A stretch of 25,150 nucleotides of DNA, taken from positions 1 to 25,150 of IMG/VR virus record IMGVR_UViG_3300042691_032078; one strand, 5' to 3'. The stretch's first letter is position 1. Each line of letters starts with the position of its first letter. The DNA is from a virus. Positions 23,602 to 25,150 of this stretch are shown piece after piece. The notes beneath the pieces are model-generated. The model saw nothing but the letters and a program-made list of their open reading frames with translations, was not told the origin of the DNA and searched no databases. Position numbers and translations under genes: made by a program.

Positions 23602-25150
23602 TCAGAGCACCTGCACGCACTTCAGCTCGCCCGCCCAGTAGATGGTGGTTGCCGCCTTGCCGGTGACTTCGATCTCGGCGGATTCGAGGGTGTTATTGGC
23701 TACCAGCGACACGTTGAGCGCCAGCGCATTGGTCCCGTGGATGACGTTGATCGGCGTGCTCAGAAGCGCTGTGGTCGTGCCGCTGCGGTAGAAACTCGCT
23801 TCAGACGTCGCTCCGATGCCGTCGGTGATCGAAGCTGACGGCTTCGCCGCCACCGTTGCCTTGCAATGCATGACCGCGCCGTCGGGGATGACCATCGCGG
23901 TCCCGGCCGCAGGCGCGCTGCCGTTGGTGGACAGACTGACCGGCGTCGCATCGGTCGTTGTGCGCCGCACCGGCTGCCCTATGACCTGTGCGTCACCCTG
24001 CGCGGACCGCTGCCCGGCGGAATACGCGTAAGCACCGGAGAGCCCGCGGGTGGTTGCTTGGTAGCCGCCGGGGATCCACGAATAGGTGCCGCCGGCGGTG
24101 TTGGTGTGCCCCCCGCCGACCGCCGAGTGCGCGCCGCTGGACGTGTTCGACTCACCCCCAAGCACGCCGGAGTGCGCGCCGCTCGCCGTGTTGGTGTAGC
24201 CGCCGCCGACCGTGGAGCGCGTCGCACTGGCGGTGTTGGTCGCGCCGCCAAGGACGGCCGATTGCATTACCGACGCGATGTTGCCCTCGCCGCCAGCAAT
24301 GGTCGTACCCTGCGCGGACGCCGTGTTGCCATAGCCGCCGCCGACCGTGGCCTGCGTGCCGGATGCGATGCCCTGATAGCCGCCGGCGATCACCGCGCGC
24401 TCCCCGGAAGCGGTGTTGAAGTAGCCGCCTCCGACCGTCGCGTCGTCGTTGGACGCAGTGTTCTGCGTACCGCCCGCGATGGTCGAACGCGCTCCGCTGG
24501 CGACACGAGTCGCGAGGCCGCGCGTCAACTGCCAGTCAACCGCATACGCGCCGCGCGCGTTGCCGCCGCCCGTGCCGCTATCGGGTACATGCGCAGACAA
24601 GGCGCCTGTACCTGTGGGGCCGACCGCCAAACCGATGTTGTCGGCGCCCGTGCCTGCCGTCTCCGGCCCGACCCGCATCCAGCCAGACGCAGCCCCCGGA
24701 GAGAGCGTCAGGCGCTCGTAGTTCGAGGAGTCGGTGTAGGTGTTGTAGACGCGGGTGGTTTGGGCGTTGGTGCTGTTGCGTTGGGCTAGGGCGTTGGCGG
24801 CGTCGCGGTACAAGTTGACATCTGGGGTTCCAGTCGATGATGCTGTTGAAGACCAAGAAACCGCTTTTCCACTGTCCACGACAACACCTGAATTGCCGAT
24901 AAGAACAGCATCGCTATCGCCATCCAATCCGAACTGCCACTGGCCGTCGCCGGGGTTGGTAATCTTGGCGTTTGCATTTCCATTGATCGTAAATCCGCCA
25001 GACGCAAGTAGTAGCCCGCCGCGCGTTGCGTTTACGACGCTTGACCCTCCAACTTGAAAGTCAAAAACCTTTGACGCTGCTGCACTCGCCGTATCGGTGA
25101 CGTTGAGCTTCAGCCCGGTGAACGTCACCGCGCCGTTATTCCACGTCTGC
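23602..25150 (-). CDS. Tail fibre or spike protein with YadA-like beta-roll, 5' end outside window
   Basis: The frame is open to the right edge (QTWNNGAVTF precedes the first possible GTG start at 25128), so the true start is upstream of the window. Numbering from 25128: residues 1-130 are fibre-like (LKLNVTDTASAAASKVFDF, SGGFTINGNANAKI). Residues about 120-205 form a linker domain. Residues 213-362 are ten 15-residue repeats with a central GG, like the head of YadA adhesins. Residues 385-508 are a C-terminal domain (RRTTTDATPVSLS, IPDGAVMHCKATVAA, ALNVSLVANNTLESAEIEV, TIYWAGELKCVQVL) of the type that ends many phage fibres. It probably binds host surface sugars or protein. The part beyond about 24830 is clearly less GC-rich than the rest, a sign of recombination. 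Confidence 0.88.
   Translation of the reverse strand, partial: QTWNNGAVTFTGLKLNVTDTASAAASKVFDFQVGGSSVVNATRGGLLLASGGFTINGNANAKITNPGDGQWQFGLDGDSDAVLIGNSGVVVDSGKAVSWSSTASSTGTPDVNLYRDAANALAQRNSTNAQTTRVYNTYTDSSNYERLTLSPGAASGWMRVGPETAGTGADNIGLAVGPTGTGALSAHVPDSGTGGGNARGAYAVDWQLTRGLATRVASGARSTIAGGTQNTASNDDATVGGGYFNTASGERAVIAGGYQGIASGTQATVGGGYGNTASAQGTTIAGGEGNIASVMQSAVLGGATNTASATRSTVGGGYTNTASGAHSGVLGGESNTSSGAHSAVGGGHTNTAGGTYSWIPGGYQATTRGLSGAYAYSAGQRSAQGDAQVIGQPVRRTTTDATPVSLSTNGSAPAAGTAMVIPDGAVMHCKATVAAKPSASITDGIGATSEASFYRSGTTTALLSTPINVIHGTNALALNVSLVANNTLESAEIEVTGKAATTIYWAGELKCVQVL
24043..24492 (-). repeat. Ten tandem 45-bp (15-residue) repeats in the tail fibre
   Basis: The 450 bp divide exactly into ten 45-base units. 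Each encodes four variable residues, a hydrophobic residue, x-GG, then a variable pair and usually NTAS-x. Units alternate between IAGG or VLGG and VGGG forms, suggesting growth by duplication of two-unit blocks. Confidence 0.85.

Noticed and set aside
24043-24492. Regular 45-bp repeats as a CRISPR array
   Set aside because: The repeats are in-frame coding, without unique spacers or palindromic repeats, and encode a YadA-like beta-roll.
1-25150. tRNA genes, integrase, lysis genes or insertion sequences
   Set aside because: I saw no cloverleaf-like sequence, no lysin or holin-like protein and no transposase or inverted-repeat ends. They may lie outside the window.

Overview
The window is 25 kb of a high-GC, tightly packed tailed-phage (podovirus-like) or prophage genome. 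Every gene I can support lies on the minus strand, so transcription runs from high to low coordinates. The high GC content suggests a high-GC proteobacterial host; this is inference, since no host gene, tRNA or integrase is visible.

Layout in the direction of transcription. (1) 25150-23602: C-terminal part of a tail fibre with ten 15-residue YadA-head-like repeats, followed by two 102-aa proteins of unknown role. (2) 22937-20743: terminase small and large subunits. (3) 20741-14631: a 203-aa protein, the portal (805 aa), a 74-aa protein, a scaffold (393 aa), an N4-gp56-like major capsid protein (345 aa) and a 186-aa probable head protein. (4) 14551-8891: a 283-aa protein, a head-tail adaptor-like protein (349 aa) and a 1253-aa tail-nozzle-like protein. 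The last two carry related jelly-roll-like modules inserted in their cores. (5) 8894-6133: four Ala/Gln/Arg-rich or Pro-rich proteins that look like internal virion (ejection) proteins. (6) 6136-1: one uninterrupted frame of at least 2045 codons that runs off the left edge. It looks like a giant phage polyvalent protein, with a zincin metallopeptidase motif (HEVGVH), an ADP-ribosyltransferase-like module and several domains resembling large-polyvalent-protein-associated domains.

The order portal, scaffold, capsid, adaptor, nozzle, small internal proteins, giant protein matches T7-type structural modules. By that logic the giant protein should be packaged and injected with the DNA. Most genes touch or overlap by 1-8 bases (ATGA or GTGA junctions), which implies one long translationally coupled operon. 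Two GC-rich hairpins flank the 186-aa head gene.

The most unusual feature is inside the giant ORF. Three small ORFs of 70-75 codons sit in its +1 frame, each behind a strong Shine-Dalgarno sequence. In these stretches the third-position GC preference weakens in the giant frame (about 50% by hand count) and is strong in the nested frame (76-84%). These look like nested genes overprinted in a polyvalent toxin-like gene.
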